11,258 nt of DNA from Alphaproteobacteria bacterium UBA1303 (GCA_002307315.1 DBTZ01000053.1:1-11258), one strand, 5' to 3'. Shown: positions 1 to 7,777, counted from the stretch's first letter. Translations and numbers: made by a program. Notes: generated by a model from the sequence alone, not told the origin.

Positions 1-27
1 CCGAAGGACTTTTTCACGGACGACTCT

Positions 28-2808
28 TTATCCGCCGGTCAAGTGGCGTTGCCACCAGCCTTTGCGCGGCGGTTGGCTGGGTTCGGCCGGTTTTTCGGCG
101 ATCGGCTTCTTCGGTTCGGGGGCAAACGTCCGTTCGTCCGGCCGGTTGTTCTCGGCTGCCACCGGTTCCGGTTTGGTCTCCGGCGCGGGTGTTGCGGGTT
201 GGAACGACCATAGCGGTTCGGATGTCGCGTTTGGTATTACCGGTTGAACCGTCTCGGCCAGGCTGATCGGTGCGGCGGTCTCGGGCCGCTGCACATCGCG
301 CGGTGTGGTGTCCACCTCCACTATGCGGCCGAAACGATCTTCGTATACGTCGATCGCCGGGGCAATCGGTGCGGCTGGCGCGATCGGCGCGGGTGCGGCC
401 GGGGCGATCGGTGCGACGGGGGCGGCCGTTTCTGCAGCCGGCAGATCACCGGCGTTTTGCGGCGCCTCGCCGGGATTGCCGTTGCGCCCTCTGCCGCCGC
501 GGCGGCCGCGGCGGCGGCGGCGCTTTTTGCGTTCGCCGTTTAGCGGCTGGCCTTCGGCATCAAGCGATTGCGGTGCGCCTTCGCCGCTTTCGGATTCGAC
601 AGGCGCATCCGCCGATGCCGTCGTCGGATCGGCGGACAGTTGCACGGACGTCGACGGCTGGTTCGGTTCGCGGTCGCTACGCTCTCCGTTGCGTCCTCTG
701 CCGCCACGGCGGCGGCGGCGGCGGCGATGTCCGTCGCCATCGCCCGGTTGCGGCGACGATCCCTCGGTTTTTTCTTCCGGCGTCGGCTCCTCGGCATCGG
801 CTTCTTCGGGGACGTCGTCCTCGATCGGTTCGCTTACCACCGTATCAACGGTTACCGCCTGGGTTAGCTTGGGCGGCGGTTCGCGCTGGCCGATGCGGTC
901 GATTTCGAAATCGCCGGCCTTGAGGCCTTCCTTCGGCTCGAAAGCGATGGTAACGCCGGTATCGGTCTCGATCTGGGCCAACTCGGCGCGCTTGTGGTTG
1001 AGCATGTAGATCGCCACTTCGCCCGCCACTTTGATCTTGAGGCTTTCGGCACGCTGCTTCTGGGCCTCTTCTTCGATACCGCGCAACACTCTGAGCGCGG
1101 TGGATTCCACCGAGCGCACCAAGCCGGTGCCGCCGCAATGCGGGCACATCACGCTCGACGAGGCGACGACGCCGGCGCGCAGGCGCTGGCGCGAAAGTTC
1201 CAACAGGCCGAACTGGCTGATGCGGCCGATCTGGATGCGGGCGCGGTCGTTTTTTACCGCCACCGAGGTTCGCTTTTCGACCAGCCGGTCGTTGCGCGCA
1301 TCCTCCATATCGATGTAGTCGATGACGATCAGTCCGGCGAGGTCGCGCAGGCGAAGCTGGCGGCCGATTTCGTCGGCGGCTTCCAGATTGGTCTTGAGCG
1401 CGGTTTCCTCGATCGAATGTTCCTTGGTGGCCCGGCCGGAGTTGACGTCGATCGCCACCAGCGCCTCGGTCTGGTTGATGACGATGTAGCCGCCGGATTT
1501 CAGCGTTACCGTCGGCGAAAACATCGAATCGAGCTGCGCCTCGATGTGGAAGCGCTGGAATAGGGGTACCGTTTCCTTATAGGGCTTCACGTTCTTGGCA
1601 TGGCTGGGCATCAGCATGCGCATGAAGTCCTTGGCACTGCGATAGCCGTCGTCGCCTTCGACCAGCACTTCGGCGACGTCCTTGTTATAGAGGTCGCGGA
1701 TGGCGCGCTTGACCAGATCGCCTTCCTCGTAGACGCAGGCCGGTGCGGAGGAATTCAGCGTGGTCTCGCGGATGGTATCCCACATCCTGAGCAGGTATTC
1801 GTAGTCGCGCTTGATTTCGAGTTTGGTGCGGTTGCCGCCGGCGGTGCGGATGATCAGGCCCATGCCTTCGGGCAGTTCCAGCGATTGGGCTGCCGCCTTC
1901 AGCCTTTTGCGGTCGGCGGCGTTGGTGATCTTGCGCGAAATGCCGCCGCCGCGCGGGGTGTTGGGCATCAATACGCAATAGCGTCCGGCGAGCGACAGGT
2001 AGGTGGTCAGCGCCGCGCCCTTGTTGCCGCGCTCTTCTTTCACCACCTGGACCAGGATGATCTGGCGACGCTTGATTACCTCTTGAATCTTGTAATGCCG
2101 CCGACGCATCCAGCGCTGCGACGGGCGCGTGGCCTGCAACGGCTGGCTGGCGGCGGAATTTTCGGCATCCGACCTTCCGTCGCTTGTTGTGTCGGTGTCG
2201 GCGGCGGGGGCTGCTTCGTTCGGGTCGGAAAAACCGAACTCTGCGCCGCTGTCTTCGGGGGGAGATAGTTCGCTGTTTTCCCTATCGTCTTCCGGTTCTT
2301 CGCCCGCGGGGGCTTCGTTCGAGGCGGGTTCCTCTTCTGCGTTTTTGTCGTCGTCGGCGAACGAAACGGCATCGTCTTCCGCGCCGTCGTCGTCGGACGC
2401 TTCATCCCCGGCCGATTCGTTGTCGGCGGTTCCGTCGGCCTCGGTTTCGTCGCCGGCCATTTTGCGGGGTCCGGCGCCGATGTCGAAGGATTCGATATCG
2501 TCGTCCGAACGCTTGCGCGCCTCGGCCTCGGCTTCGGCCAGCAACGCCTGCCGGTCGGCCATCGGAATCTGGTAGTAGTCGGGGTGAATTTCCGAAAAGG
2601 CCAGGAAGCCCTGCCGATTGCCGCCGTACTCGACGAATGCCGCCTGCAAGGACGGCTCTACGCGGGTAACCTTGGCAAGGTAGATGTTGCCTTTTAGTGG
2701 CAACTTGGCGGCAGATTCGAAATCGAATTCTTCGACTTTATTTCCGTCGAGAACGACCACACGGGTTTCTTCCGGGTGGCTTGCATCGATAAGCATGCGT
2801 TTGGGCAT
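28..2808 (-). CDS. rne: Ribonuclease E (RNase E/G family), full length
   Basis: Essential endoribonuclease that starts mRNA decay, processes rRNA and tRNA precursors and scaffolds the RNA degradosome. The 926 residues show the family layout: an S1-like domain (about 35-75 and 235-275) split by an acidic Asp/Glu/Ser-rich insert (about 100-230), then the RNase H-like and DNase I-like catalytic core. The likely Mg ligands are Asp454 in AIDVNSG and Asp497 in IVIDYID. The zinc-link motif CPHC is at 555-558. The C-terminal half is low complexity, with two Arg-rich blocks (about 695-708 and 761-777), an Ala/Pro/Ile run (about 796-819) and a terminal PRKGWWQR (914-921). In Caulobacter a C-terminal GWW motif binds PNPase, so I infer the same here. 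The ATG at 2808 is supported by GGAG six bases upstream. The TAA stop is at 28-30. The gene is divergent from the amidase. RNase E against RNase G is decided by the length and tail. Confidence 0.97.
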   Translation of the reverse strand: MPKRMLIDASHPEETRVVVLDGNKVEEFDFESAAKLPLKGNIYLAKVTRVEPSLQAAFVEYGGNRQGFLAFSEIHPDYYQIPMADRQALLAEAEAEARKRSDDDIESFDIGAGPRKMAGDETEADGTADNESAGDEASDDDGAEDDAVSFADDDKNAEEEPASNEAPAGEEPEDDRENSELSPPEDSGAEFGFSDPNEAAPAADTDTTSDGRSDAENSAASQPLQATRPSQRWMRRRHYKIQEVIKRRQIILVQVVKEERGNKGAALTTYLSLAGRYCVLMPNTPRGGGISRKITNAADRKRLKAAAQSLELPEGMGLIIRTAGGNRTKLEIKRDYEYLLRMWDTIRETTLNSSAPACVYEEGDLVKRAIRDLYNKDVAEVLVEGDDGYRSAKDFMRMLMPSHAKNVKPYKETVPLFQRFHIEAQLDSMFSPTVTLKSGGYIVINQTEALVAIDVNSGRATKEHSIEETALKTNLEAADEIGRQLRLRDLAGLIVIDYIDMEDARNDRLVEKRTSVAVKNDRARIQIGRISQFGLLELSRQRLRAGVVASSSVMCPHCGGTGLVRSVESTALRVLRGIEEEAQKQRAESLKIKVAGEVAIYMLNHKRAELAQIETDTGVTIAFEPKEGLKAGDFEIDRIGQREPPPKLTQAVTVDTVVSEPIEDDVPEEADAEEPTPEEKTEGSSPQPGDGDGHRRRRRRRGGRGRNGERSDREPNQPSTSVQLSADPTTASADAPVESESGEGAPQSLDAEGQPLNGERKKRRRRRGRRGGRGRNGNPGEAPQNAGDLPAAETAAPVAPIAPAAPAPIAPAAPIAPAIDVYEDRFGRIVEVDTTPRDVQRPETAAPISLAETVQPVIPNATSEPLWSFQPATPAPETKPEPVAAENNRPDERTFAPEPKKPIAEKPAEPSQPPRKGWWQRHLTGG
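349..423 (-). repeat. Ala/Pro/Ile low-complexity tract inside rne
   Basis: Codons for about residues 796-820 of RNase E encode repeated units of the type APIAPAAP. On the plus strand this shows as reiterated GGCGCGATCGG-like units. It is a flexible linker in the unstructured C-terminal half, between the second Arg-rich block and the conserved tail. Confidence 0.6.
479..524 (-). repeat. Arg-rich coding repeat, copy 1 (rne residues about 762-777)
   Basis: The plus-strand text CCGTTGCGCCCTCTGCCGCC followed by a GGC/GCG-rich run recurs, with few changes, at 686-726. On the coding strand it gives an RRRRRGRRGGRGRNG block, likely a basic RNA-binding patch. The two copies are in the same reading frame and about 207 bp (69 codons) apart. 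Confidence 0.7.
686..726 (-). repeat. Arg-rich coding repeat, copy 2 (rne residues about 695-708)
   Basis: Partner of the block at 479-524. It encodes a run of seven arginines and then GGRGRNG. The shared DNA, including CCGTTGCG and CCTCTGCCGCC, points to an internal duplication rather than two independent Arg-rich runs. Confidence 0.7.
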
Positions 2809-2814
2809 TATGAT

Positions 2815-2818
2815 CTCC
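2815..2818 (-). promoter_or_regulatory. Shine-Dalgarno of rne
   Basis: On the minus strand the bases before the rne start read CTGGAGATCATA then ATG. GGAG lies six bases from the start codon, which fixes the start at 2808. Confidence 0.8.
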
Positions 2819-3021
2819 AGGCGGCGCGCAATGCCTGTCGGCGCGCTGGTGCGCGCGACGGCCGGGCCGCCCTATGGTTGGGAAAGCGCGCCGAAAACCC
2901 TCCGTCAGGGGCATTGCCGCTGGCGGGGGTAGAAAAACTGGCGCAGAATTTTTCATTTTCTCACATAATTCGGCCGGAAAGCGTATTGCCTTCCGAGGGG
3001 TGGCTGGTTGCGCGCAGAACG

Positions 3022-3045
3022 AAAAAAACGACCGGAAAAACCCGG
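3022..3045 (-). terminator. Possible attenuator-like hairpin plus T run in the rne leader
   Basis: Read on the minus strand, CCGG, a six-base GTTTTT loop and CCGG are followed by TCG and seven consecutive T. The stem is only four pairs, so termination would be weak. It lies upstream of rne in the transcribed direction, so it would act as an attenuator only if the rne transcript starts beyond 3045. Confidence 0.3.
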
Positions 3046-3054
3046 ACATACCGA

Positions 3055-3076
3055 CGTCCTGCCCGATGGGCGGACG
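3055..3076. other. Nine-pair hairpin with one bulged base
   Basis: CGTCC (3055-3059), bulged T (3060) and GCCC (3061-3064) pair with GGGC (3068-3071) and GGACG (3072-3076) around a three-base GAT loop. It is stable on either strand. It sits nine bases upstream (rne sense) of the hairpin and T run at 3022-3045. Confidence 0.5.
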
Positions 3077-3172
3077 AAAAGCTCCGTTCCAGGCGACGCA
3101 ACTACAAACAGTTGTAAGGGGCTAGCCGCTACGCGGCAAGCAAAACCTACGGCTCGATTCAAAAGCCAAAGC

Positions 3173-3204
3173 CGTTTACAAATGGTAAACGATTTATAAA
3201 CGAT
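3173..3204. promoter_or_regulatory. TAAACG box cluster, putative operator with amidase promoter -10
   Basis: CGTTTAC (3173-3179) and GTAAACG (3185-3191) form a perfect seven-base inverted repeat around a five-base spacer. A further TAAACGAT (3197-3204) repeats TAAACGAT (3186-3193) exactly 11 bp downstream, about one helical turn. TATAAA at 3195-3200 resembles a -10 box, which would put the start of transcription near 3207. A TTTACA at 3175-3180 is too close (14 bp) to be its ideal -35. I infer a regulator-binding site; which regulator is unknown. Confidence 0.45.
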
Positions 3205-3210
3205 GATCCG

Positions 3211-4569
3211 ATGTCGGAGCGCCAATCGTCAGGGGCCATGCGCAAGGTATTGATTTTGCTTGCTGCCGGAGCGGCTATACTGATCCTGGGCGCTGCGCTG
3301 GCCCAAAATGCCGCCGCGCCCGAATCGGTGGAAGATCTCGTCGCCAAAATCTTAAAATCCGACTCGCCAGGTCAGAAATTACCGGAACCGTCGCCGACCG
3401 TCCCCAGTGAGCCGGCGTCAGCCAAAGCCATGCCGATGGTGATGGGGGTCCGTATTGGTGAGCATCCCGACCGCACCCGTTTCGTCGTCGAGTTGTCCGA
3501 TCCGGTGGCGATACGCACGTTCACCTTGAGCAACCCCAACCGGGTAGTGATCGACTTGCCGGAAGTGGTCTGGAAGCTCTCGGGGCCGCCTAAGCCCTCG
3601 GGGCACGGCGCCGTCCGAGGCTATCGCTACGGGCCGTTCCGCCCCGGTTCGTCGCGCGTCGTTATCGACCTCAACAAGCCGGTGAACGTCGCCGATGCTC
3701 AGGTGATCCCGCCGGAAAACGGCTTCGGTTACCGGGTGGTGATCGATTTGTTCTCTACCGATCAGGAAAAATACGACCGCGGTGCCGGCTGGCCCGCCGA
3801 TTTGGCGGCGCGCGAACGGGCAGCGGCCAAGGCTGCCGTACCGAAGGAGCCGCCGCCCCCCGAACCGGGCCGCAGGGTGGTGGTGCTCGATCCCGGCCAC
3901 GGCGGCATCGATACCGGCACCAGCCATAACGGCGCCGACGAGAAAGACATCGTGTTGGCCACCGCCCAACAGTTGAAGAAGTCTCTGGCGGAACGCGGCT
4001 ATAAGGTCCATCTGACCCGCGATACCGACGTCTATATCCCGCTGCGGCAGCGCGTGGACATGGCGCGGGCTTGGCACGCCGATCTGTTCATTTCCGTCCA
4101 CGCCGATGCGATCGATGATCCGAACGTGTCCGGCCTGTCCGTTTATACCTTGTCCGAGAAAAGTTCGGACAAGGAGGCTGCTCGATTGGCGGCCAAGGAA
4201 AACCGTTCCGACATCATCGCCGGTGTCGATCTTTCGGGCGACAATTCGCTGGTGGCACCGATTCTGATCGATTTGGCGCAACGCGACACCATGAACAAAT
4301 CGTCACGTTTTGCCGAGGCGCTGCTTGGCGAAGCGGCGCGGGCGACCAATATTCTGCCGCGCTTGCCGCATCGTTCCGGCGGCCTGATGGTGCTGAAGGC
4401 GCCGGACGTGCCTTCGGTATTGATCGAACTGGGTTATCTTTCGAGCATGCATGATGCCGAGCAGATGAAGACCGCTCCCTGGCGCAAAAAAGTCGCAGCC
4501 GCCATCGCGGCGGCGGTGGACCGTCACTTTACCGGCGGCAAACAATCAAAAAACGAAAGCGTGCGGTGA
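3211..4569 (+). CDS. Periplasmic N-acetylmuramoyl-L-alanine amidase (AmiC-like)
   Basis: Zinc hydrolase that cuts the amide bond between N-acetylmuramic acid and the stem peptide, freeing daughter cells at division. In 452 residues it has a signal peptide (MRKVLILLAAG onwards, probable cut after ALA at residue 31), an AMIN domain (about 75-180) for envelope or septum targeting, a Pro-rich linker, and an Amidase_3 domain (about 222-440). Expected zinc ligands are His230 in DPGHGG, Glu244 in DEKD and His297 in SVHAD. The catalytic Glu is Glu406 in LIELGYLS. All are present. The start is uncertain: ATG 3211 has no clear ribosome binding site, while ATG 3238 has AGGGG two bases before it and begins directly at the signal peptide. 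If the -10 at 3195-3200 is real, 3238 is the better start. PBP1a follows after 34 bp on the same strand, so the two are probably co-transcribed. Confidence 0.94.
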   Translation: MSERQSSGAMRKVLILLAAGAAILILGAALAQNAAAPESVEDLVAKILKSDSPGQKLPEPSPTVPSEPASAKAMPMVMGVRIGEHPDRTRFVVELSDPVAIRTFTLSNPNRVVIDLPEVVWKLSGPPKPSGHGAVRGYRYGPFRPGSSRVVIDLNKPVNVADAQVIPPENGFGYRVVIDLFSTDQEKYDRGAGWPADLAARERAAAKAAVPKEPPPPEPGRRVVVLDPGHGGIDTGTSHNGADEKDIVLATAQQLKKSLAERGYKVHLTRDTDVYIPLRQRVDMARAWHADLFISVHADAIDDPNVSGLSVYTLSEKSSDKEAARLAAKENRSDIIAGVDLSGDNSLVAPILIDLAQRDTMNKSSRFAEALLGEAARATNILPRLPHRSGGLMVLKAPDVPSVLIELGYLSSMHDAEQMKTAPWRKKVAAAIAAAVDRHFTGGKQSKNESVR

Positions 4570-4603
4570 CGAAAGCGCGTTTAGCCGTCATAATCGAGCC
4601 ATC

Positions 4604-7249
4604 ATGAACGATACCTCCGACAGCCGGTCTTCCGGCGAGCCTTTCGAGCCGACAGCCAACGGGTCGACGGAGCCTGCCGCGCCCCGGCAGCCCTGGACGC
4701 TGGACAGCCCGCCGGACGGTTTTGCGACGAAGTATTGCGGCGACGCGGGGGCGCCTCCGCCTCCCGATCGTTTCGACGACGGAGAACCGCCCGAGAAACC
4801 GCCGGTCATCATATTTGGCATTCCGATGAGAAAAATTCTATTCGTCGTTTCCTGGGTGGCGCTGGGCGTCGTGGCGATATGTGCTGTGGCGGCGGCGATC
4901 TACGTGTTCGTGTTGATGCGGGGGCTGCCGAGCATTGCGGAGCTTCAGCACTATACACCGCCGATCACCACGCGCGTCTATGCCGGCGATGGCACCGTGC
5001 TGGGCGAATACGCCCGCGAGCGGCGGGTGTTCGTACCGATCGCCTTCGTGCCCAAGAAAGTGGTCGACGCCTTCACTTCGGCGGAAGATCGCAATTTCTT
5101 CAGCCATCCCGGTATCGATCCTTCCGGCATTATGCGCGCCGCGATCAAGGACATCGGCAAGGTGATGGCCGGACGGCGCCCGGAAGGTGCCTCAACCATT
5201 ACCCAGCAGGTGGCGCGCAATTTTCTGCTCAATTCCGACGTCAAGATTGCCCGCAAGATCCGCGAGGTGCTTTTGGCTCTGCGCATCGAGGAAGGTTATT
5301 CGAAGGAGAAGATCCTCGAACTCTATTTGAACGAAATCAATCTCGGCCAGAATTCCTATGGCGTGGCGTCGGCGGCGCTGAACTATTTCGGCAAGTCGCT
5401 CGACGAACTCGATACGGCGGAAGTCGCCTTTCTCGCCGCGCTGCCCAAGGCGCCCTCGCATTACGATCCGCGCTTTCACTATCAGGCCGCGGTCGATCGC
5501 CGCAATTGGGTGATCCGCCAGATGGAGGAGAACGGCTACATCTCGCGCGCCGAGGCCGATGCGGCGCAGGCCGAGCCGCTCATCGCCAACACCCGCGCAC
5601 TCGGCAGCCAGACCGAGGACGCCGACTATTTCGTCGAGGAGGTGCGCCGTCTGCTCTACGCTAAATACGGCCAGAAGACGCTGTACGAAGGCGGACTGCA
5701 GGTCCGTTCCTCGCTCGACACCCGTTTGCAGAACTACGCGGTGAACGCGCTGCGCACCGGGTTGGTGCGCTACGACCGCCGCCACGGCTGGCGCGGCGCC
5801 AAGGATCGTATCGACGCGTCGGGCGACTGGGCATTCGCACTGCGGGCGTTAGGCAACAAGTCGGGCATCGAAACCTGGCGGCGGGCCGTGGCGCTCGGCT
5901 ATTCCGCCGACAAATCGATCCGCATCGGCCTGTCCGACGGCGGTACGGCGAAAATTCCTTCTACGGAATATCAGTGGGCGCGGCCCGAGCTGGAAGGTGC
6001 CGAGATCGGTGCCGCCCCCGCCAAGCCGCAGGACGTCGTCAAAGTCGGCGACGTGTTCTACGTCGAGCAGGTAAAGGGGCAGACTTACGGCCTGCGTCAG
6101 GTGCCGGAGGTCAACGGCGCCATCGTGGCGATGGATCCGCATACCGGCAGGGTATTAGCGCTGTCGGGCGGGTTCTCGTTCGCCTCTAGCCAGTTCGACC
6201 GCGCCATGCAGGCGCTGCGCCAACCCGGTTCGGCGTTCAAGCCCTTCGTCTACGCCGCGGCGCTGGAAAACGGCTTCACCCCCGCCAGTCTGGTGCTCGA
6301 TGCGCCGTTCTGCACTTCGCAGGGTGAAGGGATGCCGATGTGGTGTCCGGAGAACTTCGAGAAGAAATTCATCGGCCTAGCCACCTTGAGACGCGGCATC
6401 GAGCTTTCGAAGAATCTGATGACCGTGCGTCTGGCCCAGGCGGTGGGCATGAACAAGATTGCGCCCTTGGCCGAAACGTTCGGCGTCTACGATCGCCTCG
6501 GCCGGCTGTTGGCCAATTCGCTGGGATCGACGGGTGCGACGCTGCTCAGGGTGACCACCGGCTATGCTGAATTCGTCAACGGCGGCAAGAAAATCACGCC
6601 GTCGCTGATCGATCGCATTCAGGACCGCGAGGGCAAGACCATCTGGCGGCACGATCCCCGCGATTGTCGCGGCTGCAACGGCGAATGGAAGCCGGACTTG
6701 AGCGAACCGTTGCTCGACGACAATCGCGAACAACTGCTCGATCCTCGCACCGCCTATCAGATCGTATCGATGCTGCAAGGCGTGGTGCAGCGTGGCACCG
6801 GTGCTTCGGTCGGCGTGGTCGGCAAGCCGCTCGGCGGCAAAACCGGCACCTCGAACGAGTCGCGCGACGTGTGGTTCGTCGGGTTCTCGCCAGATCTTGC
6901 CGCCGGCGTTTACGTCGGATTCGACGTGCCGCGCACGCTCGGCGCAAAAGAACAGGGCGCCACCGTGGCGGCGCCGATCTTCCGCGATTTCATGAAGGGA
7001 GCGCTCGCCGGCGTGCCGCCGACGCAGTTTCGCATTCCTCCCGGCATCGAGATGGCGCCGATCGACCGCATGACCGGACAGCCGGCGGAGGGCGGCTTCA
7101 TGGAGGCCTTCAAGGCCGGTACCGCGCCCGGCGATCCCGGCGCACCGCCGCAGATCGTCATCGGCGGCGACGTTCCGGAAGGCATCGGCGGCGGCGACGC
7201 TCCCCATTCTTCCGGCAAGATCGACGAAGGCACGGGGGGGCTATATTGA
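4604..7249 (+). CDS. mrcA: Penicillin-binding protein 1A, bifunctional transglycosylase/transpeptidase
   Basis: Class A PBP that polymerises lipid II into glycan strands and cross-links the peptides, anchored in the inner membrane. The 881 residues start with a Pro-rich cytoplasmic stretch of about 75 residues, then a membrane segment (about 77-105). The GT51 glycosyltransferase domain has EDRNFF (catalytic Glu161), GASTITQQVARN (195-206) and a YLNEINLG motif (241-248). An OB-like insert fills about 370-495. The transpeptidase has SAFK with nucleophile Ser543 and Lys546, the SKN motif at 602-604 and KTGTS at 746-750. Four cysteines (570, 581, 688 and 691, the last two as CRGC) may form disulfides in the periplasm. 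The ribosome binding site before ATG 4604 is weak. The extension has the same G/C-ending codons as the rest, which supports this start over ATG 4826. It lies 34 bp after the amidase gene. The alternative mrcA/ponA naming is equivalent. Confidence 0.95.
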   Translation: MNDTSDSRSSGEPFEPTANGSTEPAAPRQPWTLDSPPDGFATKYCGDAGAPPPPDRFDDGEPPEKPPVIIFGIPMRKILFVVSWVALGVVAICAVAAAIYVFVLMRGLPSIAELQHYTPPITTRVYAGDGTVLGEYARERRVFVPIAFVPKKVVDAFTSAEDRNFFSHPGIDPSGIMRAAIKDIGKVMAGRRPEGASTITQQVARNFLLNSDVKIARKIREVLLALRIEEGYSKEKILELYLNEINLGQNSYGVASAALNYFGKSLDELDTAEVAFLAALPKAPSHYDPRFHYQAAVDRRNWVIRQMEENGYISRAEADAAQAEPLIANTRALGSQTEDADYFVEEVRRLLYAKYGQKTLYEGGLQVRSSLDTRLQNYAVNALRTGLVRYDRRHGWRGAKDRIDASGDWAFALRALGNKSGIETWRRAVALGYSADKSIRIGLSDGGTAKIPSTEYQWARPELEGAEIGAAPAKPQDVVKVGDVFYVEQVKGQTYGLRQVPEVNGAIVAMDPHTGRVLALSGGFSFASSQFDRAMQALRQPGSAFKPFVYAAALENGFTPASLVLDAPFCTSQGEGMPMWCPENFEKKFIGLATLRRGIELSKNLMTVRLAQAVGMNKIAPLAETFGVYDRLGRLLANSLGSTGATLLRVTTGYAEFVNGGKKITPSLIDRIQDREGKTIWRHDPRDCRGCNGEWKPDLSEPLLDDNREQLLDPRTAYQIVSMLQGVVQRGTGASVGVVGKPLGGKTGTSNESRDVWFVGFSPDLAAGVYVGFDVPRTLGAKEQGATVAAPIFRDFMKGALAGVPPTQFRIPPGIEMAPIDRMTGQPAEGGFMEAFKAGTAPGDPGAPPQIVIGGDVPEGIGGGDAPHSSGKIDEGTGGLY

Positions 7250-7277
7250 AACCCTCGGGCTGTTCGCGGCGCGGGCT

Positions 7278-7300
7278 TGCGGCCGCTTGATGCGGCCGTA
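7278..7300. terminator. Strong hairpin between convergent genes, probable bidirectional terminator
   Basis: CGGCCGC (7280-7286) and GCGGCCG (7292-7298) pair perfectly around TTGAT. The flanking T-A and G-T pairs extend the stem to nine. It lies in the 57-bp gap between the PBP1a stop (7249) and the stop of the leftward cupin gene (7307). There is no T run on either side, so it may only stabilise 3' ends or work with Rho. Confidence 0.55.
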
Positions 7301-7306
7301 GCTCGG

Positions 7307-7777
7307 TTACAGTTCCGCCGCCGGAAATTTCACCACCACCTTGCGGATGTCTTCCGGCGCGGCGACGGCGCCCATCGGGCGGTGGATTTCTTCGGTAAAG
7401 AAGACCAGATAATCGCCGACCTGGGCATCGTAGAAAAATTCGCCCTTGGGTGCGGGATAGAAGGCGATGTCTTTTTCCGCCATCAGGTCTTCGGTCGGGT
7501 TCAGCACTTGCGCATGGGCCGCGCCGAAGCGTTCGGCGCCTTTCACCAGATACTGAATGTCGATCATCTTGGCGTGCGCCTCGGGGCGGGTTTCGCTTTG
7601 CGGCTTGGTGCGACCGTCCTGAATGAAGAAGAACGCGCCGGGGACGGAGGTAAGCTCGTAGCGCGCTGCCGGTTCCTTGGCCAGATCGTGCTTCAGGGTT
7701 TCCGCGAAGGCGGCCGCCAGCTTGGCGGGCAGGCAGTTCAGTTCAGCCGGTTTGCCGGCGATCCGTCCGATGATCAT
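7307..7777 (-). CDS. YhcH/YjgK/YiaL family (DUF386) cupin-like protein
   Basis: Small single-domain protein of 156 residues, the usual length for this family. Characteristic features are ETRPEAHAKMIDIQYLVKG (62-80) and EEIHRPMGA (129-137). They contain the likely metal ligands Glu66, His68 and Asp73 in the first motif and His132 in the second, as in the jelly-roll fold of this family. Some members act in sialic-acid or other sugar catabolism, possibly as sugar anomerases, but many are uncharacterised and there are no sugar genes beside this one. I therefore give no substrate. The start at 7777 is fixed by AGGAG seven bases upstream. It follows mnmA by 88 bp on the same strand. It has its own ribosome binding site and may have its own promoter in that gap. 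It converges on PBP1a. Confidence 0.88.
   Translation of the reverse strand: MIIGRIAGKPAELNCLPAKLAAAFAETLKHDLAKEPAARYELTSVPGAFFFIQDGRTKPQSETRPEAHAKMIDIQYLVKGAERFGAAHAQVLNPTEDLMAEKDIAFYPAPKGEFFYDAQVGDYLVFFTEEIHRPMGAVAAPEDIRKVVVKFPAAEL

Larger units (their letters stand above)
2809..3210. other. Divergent spacer between rne and the amidase gene
   Basis: I see no credible gene in these 402 bp. Reading from the rne side it holds the rne ribosome binding site, then featureless sequence with a weak inverted repeat (GAATT at 2946-2950 and AATTC at 2967-2971). Next come the hairpin with an A/T run at 3022-3045, a bulged nine-pair hairpin at 3055-3076 and a five-pair hairpin CAACT/AGTTG (3099-3103, 3110-3114). 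Last are GCCGC/GCGGC (3125-3129, 3133-3137) and the TAAACG boxes at 3173-3204. Promoters for both genes must lie here. The rne leader could be up to about 350 nt long, and I cannot place its transcription start. Confidence 0.6.

Noticed and set aside
497..522. GGC/GCG microsatellite as a phase-variation tract
   Set aside because: It encodes an in-frame Arg-rich block in RNase E with mixed codons. A slip would disrupt the conserved C-terminal tail, so switching is unlikely.
994..2268. Two rightward open frames (994-1563 and 1600-2268) opposite rne
   Set aside because: Both are antisense shadows of the conserved catalytic core and resemble no protein family.
3418..4281. Long leftward open frame (287 codons) opposite the amidase gene
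   Set aside because: It lies antisense to a gene with all catalytic motifs, has no recognisable protein features, and is expected by chance in GC-rich coding DNA.
6377..7207. Leftward open frame of 276 codons opposite PBP1a
   Set aside because: Shadow of the transpeptidase domain in GC-rich sequence. It has no motifs and no ribosome binding site that stands out.
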